Part shown: in pieces, positions 52,714 to 59,815 of the stretch
Layout of the letters: each line of letters begins with the position of its first letter
Numbering within the stretch: the first letter of the stretch is position 1
NCBI RefSeq assembly: GCF_004216915.1
Contig: NZ_SGXD01000003.1
Span: 690,222-754,221 of the forward strand
Reading direction: 5' to 3'
Length of the DNA: 64,000 nt
Origin: Motilibacter rhizosphaerae
GTDB taxonomy: Bacteria; Actinomycetota; Actinomycetes; Motilibacterales; Motilibacteraceae
Position numbers and translations under genes: made by a program
The notes under the pieces: model-generated
The model's database searches: none
Told to the model about the DNA's origin: nothing
Seen by the model: the letters and a program-made list of their open reading frames with translations, nothing else

Positions 52714-53904
52714 GTGCTCGCGCGACGCCCACCCCGGCTCCTCATCGACGGCGCCATCGCCGCGGTCCTCTGCGTCACCGGGCAGGTGGAGGTGTTCGGG
52801 CGCGCGGAGTACGACGGCGCCCCCGTGCTCCCCGGCCCGCGCCCTGCCGCGGCGGTGCTCGTCGCGCTGCTCTGCCTGGCGCTGCTCGTCCGCCGCCGCT
52901 GGCCCGTGGCGTCGAGCGCCACCGTGCTCGGCCTGCTCGGCGGCGCGTCGCTCGTCTGGGGTGGCGCGGAGGCCGGGACGGTCTTCGTGGCCGTGCTGCT
53001 CACGGTCTACTCGGGCACGGCGTACGGCCGGCGCCCGGGCCTCGTCGGCGCCCTCGCGGGGGCGACGGCCGTGGTGCACCTGCTGCGCGACCCCCACGTC
53101 CACGGCACCGGCGACGTGGTGTTCGGGCTCGGGCTGTTCGCCGTCGCCTGGGTGACCGGACTGGCGATGCGCGCCCGGCACGGCTCCATCGGCCGGCTCG
53201 AGCGGCACGTCGACCGCCTGCAGCGCGAGCGCGAGGAGCAGATCGCCGCCGCTACCGCCGCCGAGCGCGCGGCGATCGCCCGCGAGCTGCACGACATCGT
53301 CGCCCACGCGGTCTCGGTCGTCGTGATCCAGGCGCAGGTCGGGCGCCAGGCGCTGCCGGCACGGCCCGAGGTCACCGACCAGGCGCTGCTCGCGGTCGAG
53401 CGGACCGCGCGGGACGCGCTCGTCGAGCTCCGCCGGCTGCTGACGCTGCTCGCGGGGGACGCGACGAGCACCACCTCGCCGACCCCGTCGCTCGCGGCGC
53501 TGGACGCCCTCGTCGAGACGCTGCGCGCCTCCGGGCTGCAGGTGGAGCTGGAGCGCGCGGACGACCTGCCGGCGCTCCCGGCGACGGTGGAGCTGACGGC
53601 GTACCGGGTGGTGCAGGAGGCGCTCACCAACTGCCTGAAGCACGCCCCGGGAGCGCGGGCGGTCGCCTCGGTCCGCCAGGAGGCCGGCGGCCTCGTCGTC
53701 GAGGTCGCCGACGCGGGAGGAGGCCGCGCCGGCTCGCCGGGGACGGGCCGTGGCCTCATCGGCATGCGCGAGCGGCTCGCCCTCGTCGACGGGACGCTGG
53801 AGGCGGGCCCGACGCAGACGGGGTTCCGGGTGCGCGCCGTCATCCCGACCGCCGTCGTCGACGGCCCGGACACCGCTGCCGCCGTGCCGCAGCTGGCCCC
53901 GTGA
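52714..53904 (+). CDS. Sensor histidine kinase, NarL/HisKA_3 type
   Basis: 396 residues from GTG 52714; an in-frame GTG at 52645 is possible. Four to five N-terminal membrane helices with short loops, so it may sense a membrane signal. A coiled linker leads to HisKA_3 'AAIARELHDIVAHAVSVVVIQAQ' (phospho-His in ELHDIVAH) and an HATPase with 'VVQEALTNCLKHAPGA' and 'GTGRGLIGMRERLALVDG'. Its stop overlaps the response regulator by 4 bases (GTGA). This class includes VraS/DesK-like envelope sensors. Confidence 0.92.
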   Translation: MLARRPPRLLIDGAIAAVLCVTGQVEVFGRAEYDGAPVLPGPRPAAAVLVALLCLALLVRRRWPVASSATVLGLLGGASLVWGGAEAGTVFVAVLLTVYSGTAYGRRPGLVGALAGATAVVHLLRDPHVHGTGDVVFGLGLFAVAWVTGLAMRARHGSIGRLERHVDRLQREREEQIAAATAAERAAIARELHDIVAHAVSVVVIQAQVGRQALPARPEVTDQALLAVERTARDALVELRRLLTLLAGDATSTTSPTPSLAALDALVETLRASGLQVELERADDLPALPATVELTAYRVVQEALTNCLKHAPGARAVASVRQEAGGLVVEVADAGGGRAGSPGTGRGLIGMRERLALVDGTLEAGPTQTGFRVRAVIPTAVVDGPDTAAAVPQLAP

Positions 53905-54566
53905 TCCGCCTCGTCGTCGTCGACGACCAGGACCTCGTCCGTGACGGGCTGCGCGCCCTGCTCGACGCCGAGCCGGACCTCGAGGTCGTCGGCACGGCTG
54001 GGGACGGCGAGGCGGCCGTCGCGACGGTCCTCGAGACGCGCCCCGACGTCGTCGTCATGGACATCCGCATGCCGCGCCTCGACGGCATCGCGGCGACCCG
54101 GCGGCTGCAGCAGCTCGCGTCGCCGGCGCGGGTGCTCGCGCTGACGACCTTCGACCTCGACGACCTCGTCTACGACGCGCTGGCCGCGGGCGCGAGCGGC
54201 TTCCTGCTCAAGGACGTCCGGGCCGCCGACCTCGCGGCCGCGGTCCGCACCGTGGCCGCCGGCGACGAGCTGCTCGCCCCCTCGGTGACGCGCCGGCTCA
54301 TCGCCCACTTCGTCCGCACGGCTCCCCGCGGGCCCGGCGCCGCGCGCACCCTCCAGGTCCTCACGCCGCGCGAGCGCGAGGTGCTCGTGCTCGTCGCCCG
54401 GGGGCTCTCGAACGCCGAGATCGCCACGGCGGAGCACGTCAGCGAGGCGACGGTGAAGACGCACATCAGCCGAATCTTCGCCAAGCTCGAGCTCCGCGAC
54501 CGCGCCCAGGCCGTCATCGCGGCGTACGAGGCGGGGCTGGTCACGGCGGGCACCGGCGCGGACTGA
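53901..54566 (+). CDS. NarL/FixJ-family response regulator
   Basis: 221 residues. Receiver with 'VVVDDQDLVRDGL', phospho-Asp in 'VVVMDIRMPRLDG', Thr in 'LALTTFD' and Lys in 'FLLKDV'. LuxR-type HTH at the C-terminus ('LTPREREVLVLVARGLSNAEIATAEHVSEATVKTHISRIFAKL'). Coupled to the kinase by a GTGA overlap. Target genes unknown; the membrane protein divergent to the pair is a candidate. Confidence 0.95.
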   Translation: MIRLVVVDDQDLVRDGLRALLDAEPDLEVVGTAGDGEAAVATVLETRPDVVVMDIRMPRLDGIAATRRLQQLASPARVLALTTFDLDDLVYDALAAGASGFLLKDVRAADLAAAVRTVAAGDELLAPSVTRRLIAHFVRTAPRGPGAARTLQVLTPREREVLVLVARGLSNAEIATAEHVSEATVKTHISRIFAKLELRDRAQAVIAAYEAGLVTAGTGAD

Positions 54567-54576
54567 GGGAGGGACG

Positions 54577-54609
54577 CCGCAGGGCCCGGTCGTGGACCGG
54601 GCCCTGCGG
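54577..54609. terminator. Bidirectional terminator hairpin
   Basis: Perfect 15-bp stem CCGCAGGGCCCGGTC / GACCGGGCCCTGCGG around a GTG loop, just after the response regulator stop and just after the 3' end of the convergent tRNA-Ala. Confidence 0.85.
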
Positions 54610-54617
54610 GTGTCTGG

Positions 54618-54693
<76 letters not shown>

Positions 54694-54763
54694 GAGACGT
54701 CGGACATCATAGCCGACGGGGGGGACGGCCTGCGCACGGGCGCTCTCCCGCCCCCTGCCGAGC

Positions 54764-54812
54764 GAACGGGGGCACCCAGTGGGCGCCGGAGCGCCACTGG
54801 GTGCCCCCGTTC
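54764..54812. terminator. Long hairpin downstream of glpR/sepX
   Basis: Perfect 19-bp arms (54764-54782 / 54794-54812) with an 11-base, partly self-pairing loop, 14 bases after the glpR/sepX stop on the minus strand. The arm GAACGGGGGCACCCAGTG shares 14 of 18 positions with the hairpin arm at 30627-30644. Confidence 0.75.
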
Positions 54813-54826
54813 ACACCCGGGGAGCG

Positions 54827-55879
54827 CTACTCGCCGACCACGCGGCGGCGCTCGAGGATCGCGCCGAGCTCGTCGTCCAGCGCCTCGTCGGCCTCGTCGA
54901 CCACGGGCGGCGGCGTACGCGGTGCTGCCGGCGCCGCCACCTCGAGGTCGTCGCGCTCCGCGTCGCCCCAGAACGCCGACACCGCCGTGTCAGGCAGCCG
55001 CGGCGCCGCGGGCTTCGTCACGTACGTCGGCAGCGGCACCTCGCGCGGGTCCCAGCCCCCGTCCTCGGCGAGCAGGTCCTCCAGCGGGGCCTCCTCGGCG
55101 CCCGGGGAGGCGAGGTGGCGGCGGGCGGCGCGGCGCAGGCGCTCGGCCGTGCCGAGGCGGACCTGGCGGGCGGCGGTGCGCTGGGCGGTCGCGCTGCGCC
55201 GGCGGGCGGCCTGGGCAGTGACGCGGGCCTGCGCCCGCAGGTGCACGACGTACGCGGCGAGCAGCAGCACCGCGAGGACCGCCGGCCACAGCGGCAGCAC
55301 GCCGGCGAGCCCGAGCAGCCCGGTCAGCGCGACGAGCGCCGCCAGCCCGAGCAGCGTGCGCCGGCGGCGGACGACCAGGCTGGTGCGCCCGGGGCGCGGG
55401 CGGGAGGGGCGCGGGGCGCCCGGACGCGCGGACGCCGGGCGGGCGGTGGCGCTCCTCGGCCCGGGGCGCGCGGCGGCACGCGGAGCGGGAGCAGCAGCAC
55501 CGCGAGCAGGAGCGGTGCGGGCGGGAGCCGGCCGGGCCGTGGGCCGCTCGGCGGCAGCGGGCCGCGCGGCGACCCGGGCCTGGACGGGCCGCACGACCGC
55601 GGAGCGCACCGCGCGCAGCGGCACCACGGAGCGGCGCGGCCGCGCCGGGCCCGTCACGTGCACGTCGGCCACGCGCTGGCGCTCCGGCATCACGACGGAG
55701 CGGCCCCGCCCGGGGACGGGGGGTCGGGCGGCGCTGCCGCGGCGCGAGAGGACGCGCATCGCGGTGGAGAAGCGCTCCGCCGACCTGGCCTCGTTGCGCT
55801 CGTCGTGGCGGCGCAGCCACATGGGTACGAGGACCGCGGCCCAGGCCGCGATGATGGTCCCGAAGATGAGGCCGGTCAC
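54827..55879 (-). CDS. glpR: SepX/GlpR-like divisome membrane protein
   Basis: 350 residues. N-terminal membrane helix ('GLIFGTIIAAWAAVLVPMWL') followed directly by 'RRHDERNEARSAERFSTAMRVLSRR', the most conserved part of the actinobacterial SepX/GlpR family. A long Ala/Pro/Arg-rich disordered middle, a second hydrophobic hairpin near 173-210 ('TLLGLAALVALTGLLGLAGVLPLWPAVLAVLLLAAYVVHL'), then a conserved C-terminal region. In Corynebacterium GlpR is the membrane receptor for the gephyrin-like Glp, and in Streptomyces SepX supports FtsZ-dependent division. The Glp/MoeA homologue lies four genes upstream on the same strand. Confidence 0.85.
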   Translation of the reverse strand: MTGLIFGTIIAAWAAVLVPMWLRRHDERNEARSAERFSTAMRVLSRRGSAARPPVPGRGRSVVMPERQRVADVHVTGPARPRRSVVPLRAVRSAVVRPVQARVAARPAAAERPTARPAPARTAPARGAAAPAPRAAARPGPRSATARPASARPGAPRPSRPRPGRTSLVVRRRRTLLGLAALVALTGLLGLAGVLPLWPAVLAVLLLAAYVVHLRAQARVTAQAARRRSATAQRTAARQVRLGTAERLRRAARRHLASPGAEEAPLEDLLAEDGGWDPREVPLPTYVTKPAAPRLPDTAVSAFWGDAERDDLEVAAPAAPRTPPPVVDEADEALDDELGAILERRRVVGE

Positions 55880-55943
55880 GATCTCCGAGGCTAGGCCCGG
55901 GACCCTTGCTGACCAGGGAGATCGCTCCCCGGCGTGTCGTCCC

Positions 55944-56552
55944 TCAGCGGCCGACGGACCGGACCCGCCGCCAGCGCTCCAGCAGCCCGCCCGGCACGTC
56001 CTCCGCGAGCAGCGCGAACGACCGGTGGTCGCGCCAGTCGCCGTCGATGTGGAGCAGGCGCCGGCGCAGCCCCTCGTCGGTGAAGCCGAGCTTCTCGACG
56101 ACGCGCAGGCTGGCGGTGTTCTCCGGGCGGATGTTGATCTCGATCCGGTGCATGCCGCCGGCGACGAAGCAGTGGTCGACGGCGAGGGCGACCGCGGTCG
56201 GGATGATCCCGCGCCCCGCGTGGCCCTCGTCGACCCAGTAGCCGATCTGCGCCGAGCAGAGCGAGCCGCGCGTGATCCCGCTGACCGTCACCTGGCCGAC
56301 GAGCACGCCGTCCCACGTCACGACGAACGGCATGGCCCGGCCCGCCCGCGCCTCGGTCCGCAGGTAGCGCACGGTCGCCCCGAACGACACCGCCGGCGAT
56401 CGCGGGTCCGGCGGCGTGGCCTCCCAGCGCTGCAGCCACGACGAGTTGCGCAGCCGCAGCGCGCGCCAGGTCCCCGCGTCGGAGCGGCGGATCGGGCGCA
56501 GCCCCACCCGCTCCTCCTGCAGCTGCACCGGCCAGCCCGGGGCGCCGGTCAC
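55944..56552 (-). CDS. rimJ: GNAT N-acetyltransferase, RimJ/RimL type
   Basis: 202 residues. 'VGLRPIRRSDAGTWRALRLRN' and 'IGYWVDEGHAGRGIIPTAVALAVDHCF' (acetyl-CoA Q/RxxGxG/A-like motif in 'HAGRGI') and 'RIEINIRPENTASLRVVEKLGFTDEG' are typical of ribosomal-protein or small-molecule alpha-N-acetyltransferases. GTG start overlaps the mogA stop (GTGA). In mycobacteria a rimJ gene lies at this position between moeA1 and the GlpR homologue; the true substrate is not established. Confidence 0.9.
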   Translation of the reverse strand: MTGAPGWPVQLQEERVGLRPIRRSDAGTWRALRLRNSSWLQRWEATPPDPRSPAVSFGATVRYLRTEARAGRAMPFVVTWDGVLVGQVTVSGITRGSLCSAQIGYWVDEGHAGRGIIPTAVALAVDHCFVAGGMHRIEINIRPENTASLRVVEKLGFTDEGLRRRLLHIDGDWRDHRSFALLAEDVPGGLLERWRRVRSVGR

Positions 56553-57055
56553 GGCTCCGCCTGCGGGTGGTCACCGCCGCGCACCTGGTCGGCGGCGTGG
56601 GCCAGCACCGGGCCGAGGACCTCGAGGGCGTCGCGGCAGGCGCCGGTCGACCCGGCGACGTTGACGACGAGCGTGCGCCCGGCCACGACCGCGGTCCCGC
56701 GCGAGAGCAGGGCGGTGGGCACTCCCCGGCGAACGCCGTCGGCCCGCAGCGCCTCGCCGATGCCCGGGACCTCGCGCTCCCCGACGGCGCGGGTGGCCTC
56801 GGGCGTGCGGTCGGTCGGCGACAGGCCGGTCCCGCCGGTGGTGAGCACGACGGAGTACGCGGCGGCCACCGCCGCCCGCAGCGCCTCCTCGACGGGCGCG
56901 CCGTCGGGCACCACCTGCGGGCCGTCGACCGCGAAGCCGAGGGCGCGCAGCCCCTCGACCAGCACGGGCCCTCCGCGGTCGGCGTAGACCCCGGCGGCGG
57001 CGCGGTTCGACGCGACGACGACCAGCGCGCGGAGCGGCGTGGTGGGCGTGCTCAC
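56549..57055 (-). CDS. Molybdopterin adenylyltransferase-like protein (MogA/MoaB)
   Basis: 168 residues from GTG 57055. 'ALVVVASNRAAAGVYADRGGPVLVEGLRALGF', 'VVLTTGGTGLSPTDRTPEAT' and 'NVAGSTGACRDALEVLGPVL' are the MoCF domain motifs shared by MogA, MoaB and the MoeA core. MogA adenylylates molybdopterin before metal insertion. Overlaps moaC at its start and the rimJ-like gene at its stop, 4 bases each. TTGGTG (with GGTG rather than GGTGT) is normal. Confidence 0.92.
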   Translation of the reverse strand: MSTPTTPLRALVVVASNRAAAGVYADRGGPVLVEGLRALGFAVDGPQVVPDGAPVEEALRAAVAAAYSVVLTTGGTGLSPTDRTPEATRAVGEREVPGIGEALRADGVRRGVPTALLSRGTAVVAGRTLVVNVAGSTGACRDALEVLGPVLAHAADQVRGGDHPQAEP

Positions 57056-57525
57056 GGGCGCACCCACTCCCCCGAGCGGCCGCCGGACTTCCGCTCGACC
57101 CGGACGTCGGTGATGCTCGCGGCCTTGTCGACGGCCTTGACCATGTCGATGAGGTTGAGCCCGGCGACGGCCACTGCCGTGAGCGCCTCCATCTCGACAC
57201 CGGTGCGCTCCGCGGTGGTCACCTCGACGGTGATCGCGACCCCGTCGTCGACCACCTCGAGCTCGACGTCGACGGCGTGCAGCGGCAGCGGGTGGCACAG
57301 CGGCAGCAGGTCCGCGGTGCGCTTCGCGCCGGCGATCGCGGCGATGCGTGCCACGGCCAGCGCGTCGCCCTTCGGCACGCCCTCGCCGCGCAGCAGCGCC
57401 ACGACCTCGGGCGAGGTGCGCAGGCGGCCCGACGCGACGGCCGTGCGCGTCGTCACGGCCTTCGCCGAGACGTCCACCATCCGCGCGACCCCGCGCTCGT
57501 CGACATGGGTGAGCCGCTCGCTCAC
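57052..57525 (-). CDS. moaC: Cyclic pyranopterin monophosphate synthase
   Basis: 157 residues from GTG 57525 overlapping the glp/moeA stop. 'LTHVDERGVARMVDVSAKAVTTRTAVASG', 'AKRTADLLPLCHPLPL', 'TGVEMEALTAVAVAGLNLIDMVKAVD' (active-site segments incl. conserved Lys/His/Glu/Asp) identify MoaC, which with MoaA turns GTP into cPMP, the first step of molybdenum cofactor synthesis. MoaA, MoaD and MoaE are not in the window. Confidence 0.96.
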   Translation of the reverse strand: MSERLTHVDERGVARMVDVSAKAVTTRTAVASGRLRTSPEVVALLRGEGVPKGDALAVARIAAIAGAKRTADLLPLCHPLPLHAVDVELEVVDDGVAITVEVTTAERTGVEMEALTAVAVAGLNLIDMVKAVDKAASITDVRVERKSGGRSGEWVRP

Positions 57526-58757
57526 GAGGCCCGCCGCTCGAGCACCATGACCTCGACCTCGTCGCCGGCGGCCACCGCCTCGACCTCCTCGCGGAGCACG
57601 ATGAGGGCGTTGGCGCGGGCGAGCCCGGCGAGCAGGTGCGAGCCCTGGCCGGAGGCGGGGGCCACCTCGGCCACGCCGTCGGCACCGGTCGTCAGCACGC
57701 CCCGGAGGAACTGCCGGACGCCCGGCCGGGAGGAGAGCTCGGCCGTGCTGCGCGCCCGCACGACCGGCCGCTGCAGCGGCGCGAAGCCGAGCATCCGGCG
57801 GATCGCCGGGCGGACGAACACCTCGAACGACACGTGCGCGCTCACCGGGTTGCCGGGCAGCGTGAAGATCGGCGTCGCGTCCGGGCCCACGGTCCCGAAG
57901 CCCTGCGGCTTGCCCGGCTGCATCGCGACGGGGGTGAACTCCACCGTCCCGAGGCCGCTGAGCACCTCCTTGACCACGTCGTACGCTCCCGCGCTGACCC
58001 CGCCGGTCGTCAGGACGAGGTCGGCGCGGACCAGCTGGTCCTCGATCGTGGACAACAGCGTCGTGGGGTCGTCGGGCACGATGCCGACGCGGTAGACCAC
58101 CGCTCCCGCCTCGCGCGCGGCGGCGGTCAGGCCGGGGCCGTTGGAGTCGGGGATCTGCCCGTGCCCGAGCGCGGCGCCGGGCTCCACGAGCTCGCTGCCC
58201 GTCGAGATGATGACGACCCGCGGCCGCGGGTGGACGCGGACCCGCGCGCGGCCCACCGCGGCGAGCAGGCCCACGTGGGCCGGGCCGAGCCGGGTGCCCT
58301 GCGGCAGGACGACCTCGCCCGCGCGCACGTCGTCCCCCCGCCGGCGCACGTGCTGCCCGAGCGCGGCGGCCTGCCGCACGGTGACGCTCTCCGTGCCGGC
58401 GTCCGTCCACTCCACGGGGACGACGGCGTCCGCGCCCTCGGGCATGGGGGCGCCGGTCATGATCCGCACCACCTGGCCCGGCTGGACCCGGTGGCTGACC
58501 TGGCTGCCCGCCGGGACGTCACCGACGACGGGCAGCACGACCGGCGACTCAGCGACGGCGTGCTCCACGTCGGCTGCGACCACCGCGTAGCCGTCCATGC
58601 CGCTGTTGTCCCAGGGCGGCAGGTCGGTGGGCGCGGTGACGTCCTCGGCCAGCACGCAGCCGTGCGCCTCCAGCAGCTGCACCTCCAGCGGGTGCAGCAG
58701 CGGGATCCGCTCGAGCACGCGGGCGAGGTGGTCGTCGACGCTGCGGGGGGAGGTCAC
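57522..58757 (-). CDS. glp: Molybdopterin molybdenumtransferase / gephyrin-like Glp
   Basis: 411 residues. MoeA architecture: 'PLEVQLLEAHGCVLAEDVTAPTDLPPWDNSGMDGYA' (domain I), 'VVRIMTGAPMPEGADAVV', the MoCF core 'VVIISTGSELVEPG...DSNGPGL', 'LVLTTGGVSAGAYDVVKEVL', 'PGKPQGFGTV' and 'LPGNPVSAHVSFEVFV', then a C-terminal beta barrel. All active-site signatures look intact, so it may insert molybdate. In corynebacteria the orthologue at this locus (Glp) binds FtsZ and the membrane receptor GlpR; glpR is in the same operon here. Single or dual function cannot be decided. Confidence 0.9.
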   Translation of the reverse strand: MTSPRSVDDHLARVLERIPLLHPLEVQLLEAHGCVLAEDVTAPTDLPPWDNSGMDGYAVVAADVEHAVAESPVVLPVVGDVPAGSQVSHRVQPGQVVRIMTGAPMPEGADAVVPVEWTDAGTESVTVRQAAALGQHVRRRGDDVRAGEVVLPQGTRLGPAHVGLLAAVGRARVRVHPRPRVVIISTGSELVEPGAALGHGQIPDSNGPGLTAAAREAGAVVYRVGIVPDDPTTLLSTIEDQLVRADLVLTTGGVSAGAYDVVKEVLSGLGTVEFTPVAMQPGKPQGFGTVGPDATPIFTLPGNPVSAHVSFEVFVRPAIRRMLGFAPLQRPVVRARSTAELSSRPGVRQFLRGVLTTGADGVAEVAPASGQGSHLLAGLARANALIVLREEVEAVAAGDEVEVMVLERRAS

Positions 58758-58829
58758 GGTCGGTCGGGCTCCTGCGGTCCGGAGGGGCGGGCACGGGGTC
58801 GGGCCGGCTGCAGAGCAGCGTGCCCGGCC

Positions 58830-59720
58830 TCAGCCCGCGACGAACTCCTGCAGCCAGGAGCGCAGCTCCGGGCCGATGTCCTCGCGCTCGCTGGCGAGCC
58901 GCACGACCGCCTTGACGTAGTCGAGCTTGTCGCCGGTGTCGTAGCGCCGGCCGCGGAAGACGACGCCGCTGACGCCGCCGCCCTGCTGGGCGGGGAGCGA
59001 GGCGAGCGTGCGGAGCGCGTCGGTGAGCTGGATCTCGCCGCCGCGACCGGGAGCGGTCTGCTCCAGGACCCCGAAGACGGCGGGGTCGAGGACGTAGCGC
59101 CCGATGATGGCGAGGTTGCTCGGCGCCTCGTCGGCCGGCGGCTTCTCGACGAGGTCGGTGACCGTGACGACGTCGCCGTCGGCGGCCTCGACCGCGACCG
59201 CGCCGTAGAGGCTGATGGACTCGGCCGGCACCTCGAGCAGGGCGATGACGCTGCCGCCGCGCTCGGCGCGCACGGCGAGCATCTGCTCGAGCAGGTGGTC
59301 GCGGGCGTCGATGAGGTCGTCGCCCAGCAGCACGGCGAACGGCTCGTCGCCGACGTGCGCCTTCGCGACGAGCACCGCGTGGCCCAGGCCCTTGGGGTCG
59401 CCCTGGCGGACGTAGTGCACCTGGGCGAGCTCGGTGGAGCGGCGGACCGCGGCGAGGGCGTCGTCCTTGCCCTTGGACTCCAGCGCCTCCTCGAGCTCGA
59501 CGTTGCGGTCGAAGTGGTCCTCGAGCGGGCGCTTCCCGCGGCCGGTCACGAGCAGGACGTCGCCGAGGCCGGCGCGCACGGCCTCCTCGACGATGTACTC
59601 GATCGCCGGGGTGTCGACGACCGGGAGCATCTCCTTGGGCACCGCCTTGGTCGCGGGCAGGAAGCGGGTGCCCAGCCCCGCCGCCGGGATCACGGCCTTC
59701 GTCACGCTGCTCGTCGTCAT
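58830..59720 (-). CDS. galU: UTP-glucose-1-phosphate uridylyltransferase
   Basis: 296 residues. 'AVIPAAGLGTRFLPATKAVPKEMLPVVDTPAIEYIVEEA' is the nucleotide-binding signature; 'VLLVTGRGKRPLEDHFDRN', 'YVRQGDPKGLGHAVLVAKAHVGDEPFAVLLGDD' and 'RYDTGDKLDYVKAVVRLA' complete the GalU pattern. It makes UDP-glucose for trehalose, glycogen-like and surface-glycan synthesis, serving the sugar transferases at the left of the window. Upstream of glp by 72 bases on the same strand, as in mycobacteria. Confidence 0.97.
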   Translation of the reverse strand: MTTSSVTKAVIPAAGLGTRFLPATKAVPKEMLPVVDTPAIEYIVEEAVRAGLGDVLLVTGRGKRPLEDHFDRNVELEEALESKGKDDALAAVRRSTELAQVHYVRQGDPKGLGHAVLVAKAHVGDEPFAVLLGDDLIDARDHLLEQMLAVRAERGGSVIALLEVPAESISLYGAVAVEAADGDVVTVTDLVEKPPADEAPSNLAIIGRYVLDPAVFGVLEQTAPGRGGEIQLTDALRTLASLPAQQGGGVSGVVFRGRRYDTGDKLDYVKAVVRLASEREDIGPELRSWLQEFVAG

Positions 59721-59815
59721 GCCCCGACCCTAGTGGGGCCCGCCGACGGCGTCCCCGGCACTCCGGCGGTCCCCACCCCACTGCGGATCCCGTCCACCGA
59801 CTGTCCGGACGGCGT

